From an uncultured Bacilli bacterium (lineage in GTDB: Bacteria > Bacillota_I > Bacilli_A > RF39 > UBA660), in NCBI GenBank assembly GCA_934162125.1, contig CAKPHU010000002.1:1-64000 (forward strand): a stretch of DNA of 64,000 nucleotides, given 5' to 3'. Every line of letters begins with the position of its first letter. Positions within the stretch are counted from its first letter, which is position 1. The translations under genes and the position numbers were made by a program. This document shows, one piece after another, positions 30,065 through 39,117 of the stretch. Under the pieces are notes generated by a model. The model searched no databases and had not been told where the DNA came from. It was given only the letters and a program-made list of their open reading frames with translations.

Positions 30065-30092
30065 AAACAAAAAGCTAGTAAAAACTAGCTTT
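30065..30092 (-). terminator. Terminator between the RNase J-like gene and fau
   Basis: AAAGCTAGT-TTTT-ACTAGCTTT stem and a T-rich tail on the minus strand, overlapping the RNase J stop codon and immediately before the fau -10-like box. Confidence 0.8.
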
Positions 30093-31743
30093 ATACTTCT
30101 TGTATAACTGTAATAATCATTGGTTTAGCACCAGTCTCTTTATAGAAGAATTTACCAAGTTCATCTCTTACTTCATTCTTAATCTTAGCATAATCTACTC
30201 TACTAGCACTTTTATCTATATTAGCTTCAATTACTTCTTTAGAAATTTTCTTAGTCTCCTCTAATAAATCTTGACTTTCTTTAACGTAAATAAATCCACG
30301 TGTAAGTATTTCAGGCCCTCCAATAATATTTTTTGTACTCTTATCTAAAGTACAACTAATTATTACAATACCACTTTCTCCAAGCATCTCACGATCTTTT
30401 AAAACTAAGTCTCCAATATCTCCCTGGCTCTTACCATCAATTAAAACATCATCAACTTCAACATGTTCACAAGAGTTAGTATTAACTCCATCAACAAATT
30501 CAACTACATCACCATTTTGCTTCAAGAAGATGTTTTCTTTAGGAATACCTAAACTCTCAGCAATCTCCGCATTAGCATATTGATGTCTATATTCTCCTTT
30601 AACAGGGAAATAATATTTTGGATTCATCAAATTAATCATTAACATCAAATCTTCACTAGAAGCATGATGCAATAAATGTTTCTTACTTGAAAGTGAAACT
30701 GCATTAGCACCAAGCATTGCAATATCATCCATTATTACAGCTGTTCTTTTCTCAATACCAGCATATGCAGGCTCTGTTATAAAAATTGTATCAGTCTCTT
30801 TAATCTTAATATATTTATCATACCCTCTAATAATTCTTTCCAAATTAGCAAAAGGTTTCTCTTTTTCATCTGAAATAAATACAACAACATCTTTATTATC
30901 TAAATCAACTAAACTGCCAATACGCTTACGATCAATACTTAAATATCCTTCATCAAGTGCTGTATTAATCATATCTTGTAATGGTTTACCCATAATAACT
31001 ATTTTTCTATGGGTATTAGAAATCTCATTAAATAATTCCTGTACTCTATAAAAATGAGCAGGGAATATTGTCGCAATAATACGATTAGGATTCTTAGCAA
31101 GTACTTCTCTAATAAAATCACTTACTCTATTATTAGGACTAGTATGACCCTTTTTATCTGCATAAATAGATTCACACATCAAACATAAAACACCTTGTTT
31201 ACCAACATATGCAAGTTTACCAATATCTGTCTTATATGATCCTTGCATAGTAGAATCAAATGTAAAGTCCCCTGTATAAACAATAGCTCCATCCTCTGTA
31301 TATAAAACATAACATACAGCATCAGGAATAGAATGTGTCACACTAATAGGAAATAAGGCATTTTTTCCAAAATCAAGTTTTGAATGAGGTCTAATCTCTT
31401 TAAACTTAGCTCTACTAATCTCTTCACTACTTAAGTCTCTCTTAACAATCTCTAAAGTAAGTTTAGTACCATATATATTAACTCCAGGAAGTCTTTGTAT
31501 AACTTCTGGAACTCCACCCATATTACTATCATGTCCATGAGTTAAGAAGATACCTTTAACTTTATCTTTATTTTTAACTAAATAATCTATATTAGGTACA
31601 ATATAATCAATACCTAAATTTAAATCATTATCATATTTCAACCCAGCATCGAATACAAATATGTCTTCATCAACATTAACAACATACATATTCTTGCCAT
31701 TTTCATTAAGCCCGCCTAAACTAAAAATTTTAATTTTACTCAT
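30091..31743 (-). CDS. rnjB: RNase J2-like protein with an eroded metal site
   Basis: 550 residues with the RNase J layout: metallo-beta-lactamase, beta-CASP and C-terminal domain. The key motif HxHxDH reads T-H-G-H-D-S-N (about 68-74), losing the Asp and last His. G-K-P-L stands where active RNase J has G-R-S-M, the C-terminal H-V-S-G-H stretch is reduced to H-H-A-S-S, and P-V-H-G-E-Y-R-H is P-V-K-G-E-Y-R-H. H137 and D159 remain. RNase J2 of Bacillus is a weakly active partner of J1 in 5'-3' decay, and this fits that role. Own promoter upstream. A catalytic J1 should exist elsewhere. Confidence 0.8.
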   Translation of the reverse strand: MSKIKIFSLGGLNENGKNMYVVNVDEDIFVFDAGLKYDNDLNLGIDYIVPNIDYLVKNKDKVKGIFLTHGHDSNMGGVPEVIQRLPGVNIYGTKLTLEIVKRDLSSEEISRAKFKEIRPHSKLDFGKNALFPISVTHSIPDAVCYVLYTEDGAIVYTGDFTFDSTMQGSYKTDIGKLAYVGKQGVLCLMCESIYADKKGHTSPNNRVSDFIREVLAKNPNRIIATIFPAHFYRVQELFNEISNTHRKIVIMGKPLQDMINTALDEGYLSIDRKRIGSLVDLDNKDVVVFISDEKEKPFANLERIIRGYDKYIKIKETDTIFITEPAYAGIEKRTAVIMDDIAMLGANAVSLSSKKHLLHHASSEDLMLMINLMNPKYYFPVKGEYRHQYANAEIAESLGIPKENIFLKQNGDVVEFVDGVNTNSCEHVEVDDVLIDGKSQGDIGDLVLKDREMLGESGIVIISCTLDKSTKNIIGGPEILTRGFIYVKESQDLLEETKKISKEVIEANIDKSASRVDYAKIKNEVRDELGKFFYKETGAKPMIITVIQEV

Positions 31744-31800
31744 ATTTTCTCCTTTCTTATATTATAAAAGTAAAAGTGCTATTCAAAAAAGAGCATAGTA

Positions 31801-31829
31801 ATTATATCACACTCTCTTCATTTTGCCAA
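31801..31829 (-). promoter_or_regulatory. Strong sigma-A promoter of the RNase J-like gene
   Basis: Minus strand: TTGGCA, 17-bp spacer ending TGA, TATAAT (extended -10). It overlaps the end of rnc, about 58 bp before the RNase J start. Confidence 0.8.
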
Positions 31830-31830
31830 A

Positions 31831-32499
31831 TTATTTTATAGCTAGTTTCTCTAATGCTTCTTTCGCAGCTTCTTGTTCTGCTTCTTTTTTAGAAGTACCA
31901 ATTCCTACTCCATATATAATGTCATCTATCATTACTTCAACTTTAAAACGTCTATCATGTGCAGGTCCTTCTTCATCAACCAAAGTATAAGTTAATGACT
32001 TTTGAATAGTTTGTACTGCCTCTTGTAATGCACTCTTATAATCATAGAAAAAGTTAATATCTGGATTTTCTACATAAGGAACTATAATATCAAGCACTAC
32101 TCTTCTAGCTGTTGCATATCCTAAATCCAAGTATATTGCTCCCATCAAAGCTTCAAATATATCCGCAACTATTGCTTTTTTATATTTTCCACCTTCTATT
32201 TCTTCTCCATGACCAACTTTAATATATTTATATAAACCTAAATCCATTGAGTATTGATAAAGAGCATTCTCGCATACATAACTTGCTCTAACTTTAGTCA
32301 TTTCCCCTTCATTTTCATGTTTACATGAATACAAGTAATCTGCAAAAACTAAATCAACTACTGAATCTCCTAAAAATTCTAATCTTTCATAGTCACTTTT
32401 AGCCTTATGTTCATTCGCATAACTACTATGTGAAAAAGCTGTATTATAAAGAACCATATCTTTTGGTTTTATTCTTAATTTTTCAAACAATTCATCCAT
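31831..32499 (-). CDS. rnc: Ribonuclease III
   Basis: 222 residues from ATG 32499, just after a GGTGAT site. The RNase III signature E-R-L-E-F-L-G-D-S-V-V-D lies at about 35-46; catalytic Glu in E-A-L-M-G-A-I-Y-L-D near 110. The C-terminal double-stranded RNA-binding domain (about 150-222) has G-I-G-T-S-K-K-E-A-E-Q-E-A-A. It processes rRNA precursors and structured mRNAs. Usual neighbours in Bacillus (acpP, smc) are not here. Confidence 0.95.
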   Translation of the reverse strand: MDELFEKLRIKPKDMVLYNTAFSHSSYANEHKAKSDYERLEFLGDSVVDLVFADYLYSCKHENEGEMTKVRASYVCENALYQYSMDLGLYKYIKVGHGEEIEGGKYKKAIVADIFEALMGAIYLDLGYATARRVVLDIIVPYVENPDINFFYDYKSALQEAVQTIQKSLTYTLVDEEGPAHDRRFKVEVMIDDIIYGVGIGTSKKEAEQEAAKEALEKLAIK

Positions 32500-32552
32500 C
32501 TCAATCACCATAAACAAGTATATCAAAATTAATTAATTTATTCTACTTATAA

Positions 32553-32581
32553 TTGCTATTTTATCTCTTTTATAGTAAAAT
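32553..32581 (+). promoter_or_regulatory. Promoter of the yidD operon
   Basis: TTGCTA, 17-bp spacer, TAAAAT on the plus strand, 36 bp before the yidD start. Confidence 0.65.
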
Positions 32582-32617
32582 TATTATGCAGGAAGCTAAA
32601 GAAAGTGAAAATATAAT

Positions 32618-32839
32618 ATGCAAAAATTACTAATAAAATTAATAAAATTATATCAAAAAACACCAACTAAATGGCACGCTTCTTGTCGTTATTATCCAAC
32701 ATGTTCTACTTATGCTATTGAAGCAATAGAGACATATGGAACTATAAAAGGTCTTTATCTAGCTATAAAGAGAATACTAAGATGTAACCCTCTAGCTAGT
32801 TATGGCTATGATCCATTACCTAAGAAGGAGAAATTATGA
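32618..32839 (+). CDS. yidD: Membrane protein insertion efficiency factor YidD
   Basis: 73 residues with the family hallmark C-R-Y-Y-P-T-C-S-T-Y-A-I-E-A-I and C-N-P...G-Y-D-P-L-P. YidD is a small amphipathic peripheral membrane protein that helps YidC/Oxa1 insert membrane proteins. Its stop overlaps the next start as ATGA, so the two are co-translated. Confidence 0.95.
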   Translation: MQKLLIKLIKLYQKTPTKWHASCRYYPTCSTYAIEAIETYGTIKGLYLAIKRILRCNPLASYGYDPLPKKEKL

Positions 32840-33699
32840 AAAAATATTTAAAATTATTTATTGTACTTTTTATAGCCTTATTTACTGTTACTGGTTGTAC
32901 TGATGATAATATGGATGGCATTGATATTATTGTTACTAATTATTCAACTGAATATATAACTAAGTATTTATATTCGGAACATGCTAATATTTCATCTATT
33001 TATCCGGATGGTGTTATAACTGATAATTACAAGTTAAGTACTAAACAAAAGAAAGATTTTAGTAAAAAAGGTTTATTTATTTATAATGGTTCTATTGAAC
33101 GTGATCGTAATCTAGCAATTGATCTTCTAGATTTAAACTCTGATTTAAAAATAATTGATACAGCTTACGTTTTAGAAACTGACTACTCACCTGAAGAGTT
33201 ATGGTTAAATCCTTCTTCTCTTCTAATGATGGCTCAAAACGTTCGTATTGGTCTAGAAGAATATATAACAAGTACTATTTTAAGTGATGAAATTGATAAT
33301 AAATATGAAGAATTAAAAGTTACATTATCTGAACTAGATGCTGAATATCGACTAGCTATTGAAAATACTGATAATAAAAAGATTGTTGTTGATAATGCAG
33401 CTCTAAAATATTTAGAAAAGTTTGGACTAGAAGTTTATTGTATTGATATTGATGCTACTGATAAAACATTAAGTGTTGTTCGTAACCTAATTGAAAATGA
33501 AGAAATAAGTTATATTTATACTTTTAAAAATGATGATTTAAGTGAAAATGCTAATGAACTAATGAGTACTTATAATGTTAAAAGAGCTGATCTCCATAAA
33601 TTAGATATCATCTCTGATACAGAAAGAGCAAACGATGAAGATTACTTATCAATTATGCATAAAAACTTAGATACAATTAAACAAGAATTATATCAATAA
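32836..33699 (+). CDS. ZnuA/TroA-like substrate-binding lipoprotein lacking obvious metal ligands
   Basis: 287 residues; lipobox V-T-G-C-T (Cys about 21). The TroA fold is suggested by Y-P-D-G-V near 58, the stretch L-W-L-N-P-S-S and the long linking helix, plus K-K-I-V-V-D-N-A-A-L-K-Y. In zinc or manganese binders the first two positions carry His (D-P-H and H-x-W-L-D-P); here they read I-T-D-N and E-L-W-L-N-P. No permease or ATPase is adjacent. It may have changed ligand or act as a scaffold next to YidD. Confidence 0.65.
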   Translation: MKKYLKLFIVLFIALFTVTGCTDDNMDGIDIIVTNYSTEYITKYLYSEHANISSIYPDGVITDNYKLSTKQKKDFSKKGLFIYNGSIERDRNLAIDLLDLNSDLKIIDTAYVLETDYSPEELWLNPSSLLMMAQNVRIGLEEYITSTILSDEIDNKYEELKVTLSELDAEYRLAIENTDNKKIVVDNAALKYLEKFGLEVYCIDIDATDKTLSVVRNLIENEEISYIYTFKNDDLSENANELMSTYNVKRADLHKLDIISDTERANDEDYLSIMHKNLDTIKQELYQ

Positions 33700-33704
33700 T
33701 AATT

Positions 33705-33738
33705 AAAAAACCGTAGTGAGAATTCCACTACGGTTTTT
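33705..33738. terminator. Strong bidirectional terminator
   Basis: AAAAAACCGTAGTG / CCACTACGGTTTTT around a 6-nt loop, between converging genes. Confidence 0.9.
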
Positions 33739-33749
33739 CTTTTGTTATT

Positions 33750-34919
33750 TTATTCTGACACAACCCTATACCAGTCACCATCTTGTTCTACTTTGTATCC
33801 GTCTGGAACTATTACATCTGAACAATTTGGAGCGTTAGATGGATCAAACTTATAGAAACTACCACCTTTTACTATAGTCATCGTATTTGCTCCTGGTACA
33901 CAACTAATTGTCCAATCTGGTGTTACACTTTTAAAAGTTCCACCCTCAATAACAACTGTTGCATTATCCATAACATAAATTAAATCATATTGATCCGAAC
34001 TATTCACAACTTGCTGTCTAAAGTCTCCTCCTTTAATAATCACCTCAGCAGTTCCATCTGCAAAAACTGCCATTGCATAACGATTTGCAGACTCCACAGC
34101 ATATACATTATTAGCATCTATTGTTGCTTTACCAGTTCCACCAATGTGAATAGCTCCCCAATCACCTGATGCTTGAATATTACCAGTTATACATTGCGTT
34201 CCACTAGAATACTCAACACGATGAAGTATCGTAGGAGCATTCTCATCATAAGTATTGTCGTAACTATCAGATTCAACATTTGCTTGTGTAGCTCGTACTT
34301 TAAGACCTATACCAGTTATTTTAGAAGTCCAACTCTTACTCTTTGGATTAGCCTCATTTCCAACTGTAGTTGGCATATAAATAACTATAGCCAAAGGATC
34401 AGTTTCTTTACCTGCTTTTAAAGTTGTCCATCCTTCTGTAATTTGAACTCCCTTTTTTAAAGCTTTCTCATTATCAGCAATAGAGGCAATTGCATCCTCT
34501 CTAGTCATAAAAGGAACATTAGTATATGTAGAACCCACTTTAATATAATCACCAACATAATAATAATTTCCTAAAACACTTTTTCCCTTACTGGAATTAT
34601 AATCACTCGCAAAATCAGTTTCAAATTTAAATGCCAGTGATCCACTATTAACTACCTTAAGATATACAACTTCAGTATGTCCTGGCTCCCATAACGCATC
34701 ATCGTCAAATAATTGTGTCTTTTCCGTTGCCTCTTTCCATGAAAGCATATCTGTACTGTACATAACTTTAACATTTAAGTTACCAGTTGTGATCGTCTCA
34801 ACTCCTGTAGAAGCCGTATCTGTAAACCAGGCATAACTCACTCCTACTAAAGCCAAAGTACATATTAAAATAACAAATATACTACTAAAAATCATTTTTT
34901 TCTTATTATTACTACTCAT
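33750..34919 (-). CDS. TasA/CalY-like secreted protein with SipW-type signal peptide
   Basis: 389 residues. The N-terminus (residues about 8-38, ending V-S-Y-A-W-F-T-D-T-A-S-T) is a SipW-dependent type signal as in TasA and CalY matrix proteins. A TasA-like beta domain follows (W-E-P-G-H-T-E-V-V-Y-L-K-V-V-N-S-G). The C-terminal third has repeated G-G-x-F/T-I units (K-G-G-D-F-R, E-G-G-T-F-K, K-G-G-S-F-Y), like a beta-solenoid. Probably an extracellular fibre or surface-layer protein. The SipW peptidase is not in the window. GGAGG at good distance sets the start. Confidence 0.75.
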   Translation of the reverse strand: MSSNNKKKMIFSSIFVILICTLALVGVSYAWFTDTASTGVETITTGNLNVKVMYSTDMLSWKEATEKTQLFDDDALWEPGHTEVVYLKVVNSGSLAFKFETDFASDYNSSKGKSVLGNYYYVGDYIKVGSTYTNVPFMTREDAIASIADNEKALKKGVQITEGWTTLKAGKETDPLAIVIYMPTTVGNEANPKSKSWTSKITGIGLKVRATQANVESDSYDNTYDENAPTILHRVEYSSGTQCITGNIQASGDWGAIHIGGTGKATIDANNVYAVESANRYAMAVFADGTAEVIIKGGDFRQQVVNSSDQYDLIYVMDNATVVIEGGTFKSVTPDWTISCVPGANTMTIVKGGSFYKFDPSNAPNCSDVIVPDGYKVEQDGDWYRVVSE

Positions 34920-34992
34920 TACTACATACCTCCAAAACTTAAAAAGAAAATGATCAACTCTAAAGAATATCCCATTCTCTTATAAATGACTT

Positions 34993-35280
34993 CTACAAGA
35001 AATTAATCACATTAATGTCTTCATTTACAAGTTGAACAAAGACCTTAGTATCATAATTCTCAAAAGCTCTTTTAACTTTTGCTGCTCTAATTGAAAAGAA
35101 TTCTAATCTTCTAACTAGCAACTGATCAATTACTGTCACACCAACTTCTTGTAAATACTTAATTATACTAGTTGCATTCTTCTCATCCGCTACAAAATTA
35201 AATATTAAAGCTCTATTATTAGTAGCCTCAATCTTTTTAATAAGTCTCTTATCAAAACCTAGCTCTAATAAAAAGTCCAT
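34993..35280 (-). CDS. Hypothetical protein, 95 aa, third gene of a conserved-looking trio
   Basis: ATG abuts the stop of the 605-residue gene (TAGATG), so translation is coupled. The sequence is helical (L-D-F-G-F-D-K-R-L-I-K-K-I type) with a repeat-like pattern (I-I-K-Y-L-Q-E-V-G-V) weakly reminiscent of mTERF repeats. No known domain. It probably works with the two large proteins encoded just upstream. Confidence 0.55.
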   Translation of the reverse strand: MDFLLELGFDKRLIKKIEATNNRALIFNFVADEKNATSIIKYLQEVGVTVIDQLLVRRLEFFSIRAAKVKRAFENYDTKVFVQLVNEDINVINFL

Positions 35281-37098
35281 CTACTCTTCACCAGCCTTTA
35301 TAACATTAATAATCTTATCAAACTCTTCCTGAGTCAATAATGAATTATATGTAATCGCAAACAATAATGCTTCATCATCAACTTCAATTTCTTGTTCAAT
35401 CAAAGTACTGAATATTCTAAGTACTTTTAATTTTGAAATTCTAACCCCATCAAAATTATAAATCAATGGTTCTACTTGATCTGAACAATTATTAATCTTT
35501 TGAATATAAGGATTATCAAATATCTCTACATTAATTGTAATACTATCGTCTTTCTTGATAGCTTCAAGATAAGCACCCTTATTCTTAAATTGATAATTAA
35601 TACATCCTGTAATCTCATTCTTATTAGTATCTTCAATTCCCATAAAAGGAACTTCTCTATAATTTACTGGCCATCTACTAATAGTACCTCTTAAACATAA
35701 AGATGAAACATTATTATTAACAATCTTTCTAAATGCTGCCTCTGGTCCTTCAACTTTATTAGAATAATATAAGTTGTAGAACAAAATATCAAATGGTGAA
35801 TCAATCATTCTAATAACACTTAAATTATCTCTTACATATTGAAGTCCATAAGGATGAGTTTCAATAAATTGATCTACTATAGGAGCAAAATTTAAAGAAA
35901 TAAGTGAAGACAAAGCTGGACTTAATAATCTATTCTTATTCTCTTTTAAAGAAAAACCATATTCTTGAAATAATTGTAAATTCTTCTTTAAAATACTATT
36001 TTGGAAAATTAATAACTCACGGCACTTATCAAAAATACTCTTGATTGAATATCCATAATTTTCTAGTAAAACTATATTATCTTGAAAATCTTTAGAAGCT
36101 CCAACTATATATGGTAATGATGTATTCTCTAACTCATCATCATTTAATTTAAAGCTTCTCGCACTATTCTGTCTAGTTTGTTTAATAAGGCAACTATTAA
36201 TAGTTAGTAATTGCTCTGGTCTAATTCCTTTTCTTGTTGCGAAGAAAGTAGTCTCTGATATTGTTTGTCTATCAGCTGCAATCAATAAAGTAACTAAAAC
36301 ATAACCATACTTAATTTCATCAATATGAGGAAAATCATTTATTCTAAGAGCTTCAAATACTTCTGTAATATTAATGATAGTAGCATGTTCTAATAAAAAG
36401 TCTACTAAAGCATCATCTAATAAATTGAACTTATAACCATAATCATCAAAGATCTTTTTAACTTCATCTTCATCTAATCTATCAATAAGTAAAGCATTCT
36501 CTAATATTCCTTTACCCATTTTATAATCATAAATATTCTTATTATAACGCATCAAAGATACTAAAATTGCTTCTCTATCTTCCTTAGATACTTCTCTTTC
36601 GTTAAATAAGTTTTCTATCGTCTCAACATCTGTAATAAGCTCTGTATTCTTAGGATTCTTTAAATAATTAATAAGTCCTTGATACTTATCGCATTCTTCT
36701 CTTAAAGCTTTAATATCAACTTTGTTATTAGTATTATACTTTACTCTTTCTGAAACATAATAATTAAGTTTCTTAAGAAATAACTCTATTGCTCCTCTTT
36801 GTTCATCATCCAAAGGAATAGTTGTACCATTTACTAAATTAAGTCTAAGTAATTTACAAGCAACTTTTACTTGTTCAATCTCTTCCTTAGCATCTTTCTC
36901 ACTATTAGTCTTATTAATAACTTCTTCTAAAACTTTAAAATCTATATTTATTATCTTATAAATATCTTTATTTAAAGTCTCAAGCATCTCTTTTTTTACA
37001 TCTATATTAGGATCTTGATAGTACTCATATTCTTTAATTATTGCTTCTTTTTTATCAATTGTTTCTTTAAGTAAGCCAACTAAACTACTTTGTTTCAT
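35281..37098 (-). CDS. Large helical protein of unknown function (605 aa)
   Basis: From ATG 37098 (TAGGTGGTGAT upstream). Almost entirely helical, cytosolic, acidic. The middle has repeated units with hydrophobic, Tyr/Gly and Asn spacing (L-L-E-N-Y-G-Y-S-I-K-S, L-F-Q-E-Y-G-F-S-L-K-E), resembling mTERF-like helical repeats. It overlaps the upstream 543-residue gene by 14 nt, and the 95-residue gene follows directly. Known domains were not recognised; a nucleic-acid-associated role is only a guess from the repeat pattern. Confidence 0.55.
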   Translation of the reverse strand: MKQSSLVGLLKETIDKKEAIIKEYEYYQDPNIDVKKEMLETLNKDIYKIINIDFKVLEEVINKTNSEKDAKEEIEQVKVACKLLRLNLVNGTTIPLDDEQRGAIELFLKKLNYYVSERVKYNTNNKVDIKALREECDKYQGLINYLKNPKNTELITDVETIENLFNEREVSKEDREAILVSLMRYNKNIYDYKMGKGILENALLIDRLDEDEVKKIFDDYGYKFNLLDDALVDFLLEHATIINITEVFEALRINDFPHIDEIKYGYVLVTLLIAADRQTISETTFFATRKGIRPEQLLTINSCLIKQTRQNSARSFKLNDDELENTSLPYIVGASKDFQDNIVLLENYGYSIKSIFDKCRELLIFQNSILKKNLQLFQEYGFSLKENKNRLLSPALSSLISLNFAPIVDQFIETHPYGLQYVRDNLSVIRMIDSPFDILFYNLYYSNKVEGPEAAFRKIVNNNVSSLCLRGTISRWPVNYREVPFMGIEDTNKNEITGCINYQFKNKGAYLEAIKKDDSITINVEIFDNPYIQKINNCSDQVEPLIYNFDGVRISKLKVLRIFSTLIEQEIEVDDEALLFAITYNSLLTQEEFDKIINVIKAGEE

Positions 37099-38713
37099 TA
37101 CTATCACCACCTAAAATACTTAAGATATGACTACTAGCACTCTTATTATTAGAAATTATCTCATCTATCTTTCCTGCCAAGATATCTTCTTCTAATTTTT
37201 TAATATTATCTTTTTCTTTTTCTAAGATTTCTTTTACTTCTATATCTGAATACTTATCTTCTCTATCTCCTGCACTAACTACTAAAATAATATCTTCATA
37301 CTCTCTAAAATAAACTTTAACTACCTGATTACTGCAAGTCATAACTTGATCTAAGAAAACATCTTTCTTAACTTGTCCTAAACTAAGTAAATCTAATAAT
37401 TTTTTTAACTCTAAGTAATGAGAAGGAAGTATATCTTTCAATATATCTTTTTCTAAGTAAATAGCATCAGCATTCTTTAAATAGATAAGTTCTCGTACTT
37501 TAGTAAAACTACTAAAATAATCAAATAAACTAATTAATCGATCTACATATAAATCCATTAGGTCATTATATTGTTCTACTGTATATTTCTTAGGAAGTAA
37601 TTCCTTTAACTCTTTAAGTATTCTACCAACTTGAGCAATCAAAATAGCTTGTCTATCTTCTTTATTTTCTTTTTCAAAAAATTGATCTAAATCATTCCAT
37701 TTCTCACTATTAATACTTAGTGTCTTATCATTAATCCTTCTTATTTCATCTTCTTCCATTGTATCAAAATAAGAAACGTTATTATTATAGAAGTCATTCG
37801 CAACATTAAATGTCTCTTTTGCCGTCTCATCTAAAGAATAATTCTCATCAACTTCTTCTTCACTGTCTAACTCTTGTGCTTCTTCAAATAAATCTTGATA
37901 CAAGTCATCTTGTCCATCTTCTAGTACTTCTTCTTGAACTGGCTCTTTTTCCATTAAGAAGTCTTCTTCATCAACTTCTTTAACTTTTTCTGGAAGCGGA
38001 ACTTTCTTTATTTCTTCTTTCTCATCATCTACTTTAATCGCAACAATTCGGCTTTCTCTTTTTTCTTTTTCTTTTTCTCTCTTAGCTTTTCTTTTTGCCT
38101 CATCTTCTTCTTGTTTAAGAAAATCTTGTTTATACACTTTATTATTATTAATAAAAGCCATCATTAAAGCTGTATTTTTAGCTTCATCACTTAATTTTAA
38201 TAACTCAATTGTCTCCACAAACTGATCTATATCTTCAATAACTAAAGTTCCTGGTGTCGCTCTAAAATATTTCTTCGCAGCTCTTGCTTTTTCATACATA
38301 TCTAATGTTTCTTCTTCTTTTTCTAAAGGAACTTCTGAAGTTTTCGCATAAGAAACTTTAAGTTTTTCTCTAAAATCCAAAAGAACATTTATAATATCTT
38401 CATACTGTGGAATATCAGTTAAATTATTCTGAAGTAAATAATAAAGATTCTTTAATTGGTCTAAGAATTCTTCTCTTTCATGATTATCCGGATAAATTTC
38501 TTCTAATAATAAAAGAAAATCATCTTTCTTACTTTGTGGAGCTTTATAATAATATGCAGCCAAAAACTTAACATCATTTGTAATTAATTTCAAAATATCT
38601 GATTTAAAAAGTCTTTTTCGTCTAACTTCTCTATATTTATCTAACTTTAAAGATAATTCTTCTTCCTCTTTATCTAATTGTTTTAATAAAGCATTAACAT
38701 CTTCTTTAAGCAT
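37085..38713 (-). CDS. Large acidic coiled-coil protein of unknown function (542 aa)
   Basis: From ATG 38713 (GGGGTG upstream). N-terminal and central coiled coils, a highly charged K/E/R segment (about 200-225), an acidic linker (about 240-290) and a helical C-terminal domain (about 300-540). No signal peptide. It is the first gene of a three-gene unit with the 605- and 95-residue proteins and is separated from yqxA by a terminator. Not recognised. Confidence 0.55.
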   Translation of the reverse strand: MLKEDVNALLKQLDKEEEELSLKLDKYREVRRKRLFKSDILKLITNDVKFLAAYYYKAPQSKKDDFLLLLEEIYPDNHEREEFLDQLKNLYYLLQNNLTDIPQYEDIINVLLDFREKLKVSYAKTSEVPLEKEEETLDMYEKARAAKKYFRATPGTLVIEDIDQFVETIELLKLSDEAKNTALMMAFINNNKVYKQDFLKQEEDEAKRKAKREKEKEKRESRIVAIKVDDEKEEIKKVPLPEKVKEVDEEDFLMEKEPVQEEVLEDGQDDLYQDLFEEAQELDSEEEVDENYSLDETAKETFNVANDFYNNNVSYFDTMEEDEIRRINDKTLSINSEKWNDLDQFFEKENKEDRQAILIAQVGRILKELKELLPKKYTVEQYNDLMDLYVDRLISLFDYFSSFTKVRELIYLKNADAIYLEKDILKDILPSHYLELKKLLDLLSLGQVKKDVFLDQVMTCSNQVVKVYFREYEDIILVVSAGDREDKYSDIEVKEILEKEKDNIKKLEEDILAGKIDEIISNNKSASSHILSILGGDSNETK

Positions 38714-38765
38714 ATCATGCACCCCATTACTCTATTCTTATTTTATTATACAATAAAAAGGTCTA

Positions 38766-38790
38766 AAAAAAAATAGTCTTTTAACTATTT
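38766..38790 (-). terminator. Terminator of the gpr-spoIIP-yqxA operon
   Basis: AAATAGT-TAAAAG-ACTATTT hairpin followed by T5 or more on the minus strand, abutting the yqxA stop. Confidence 0.7.
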
Positions 38791-39117
38791 TTAACTATCA
38801 ATAACACTTTCCAATTCATTAAGAATAAGCCACATAAGTTTATTAAAACCATTTTCAATTAATTTAGAAAGTTTTACTCCTAAAAGTGACAAATTATTAT
38901 TATAATTATTTTCTTTTTCTAAGTAGTTCCCAGCTATTATTTCTTTTCCATTTTTCACATCTTCTTCAAATCTCTCCATTGCTTCATCTGTAAGAACTAT
39001 TTTTCTCTCTTCTGGAACTTTATAATACCCTGTCATTTGTCCAAAATAAATAACTAAAAAGAATAAAAGAGAAAAGTAAAAAAACACTTTCACAATCTTT
39101 TTAATTTTCTCCTTCAT
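38791..39117 (-). CDS. yqxA: YqxA-like protein (DUF3679)
   Basis: 108 residues, one membrane helix (about 10-30) followed by G-Q-M-T-G-Y-Y-K-V-P. In B. subtilis yqxA follows spoIIP in the sporulation operon, exactly as here. Overlaps spoIIP by 17 nt. The family is sporulation-associated, with no defined biochemical role. Identification rests mainly on position and topology. Confidence 0.7.
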   Translation of the reverse strand: MKEKIKKIVKVFFYFSLLFFLVIYFGQMTGYYKVPEERKIVLTDEAMERFEEDVKNGKEIIAGNYLEKENNYNNNLSLLGVKLSKLIENGFNKLMWLILNELESVIDS

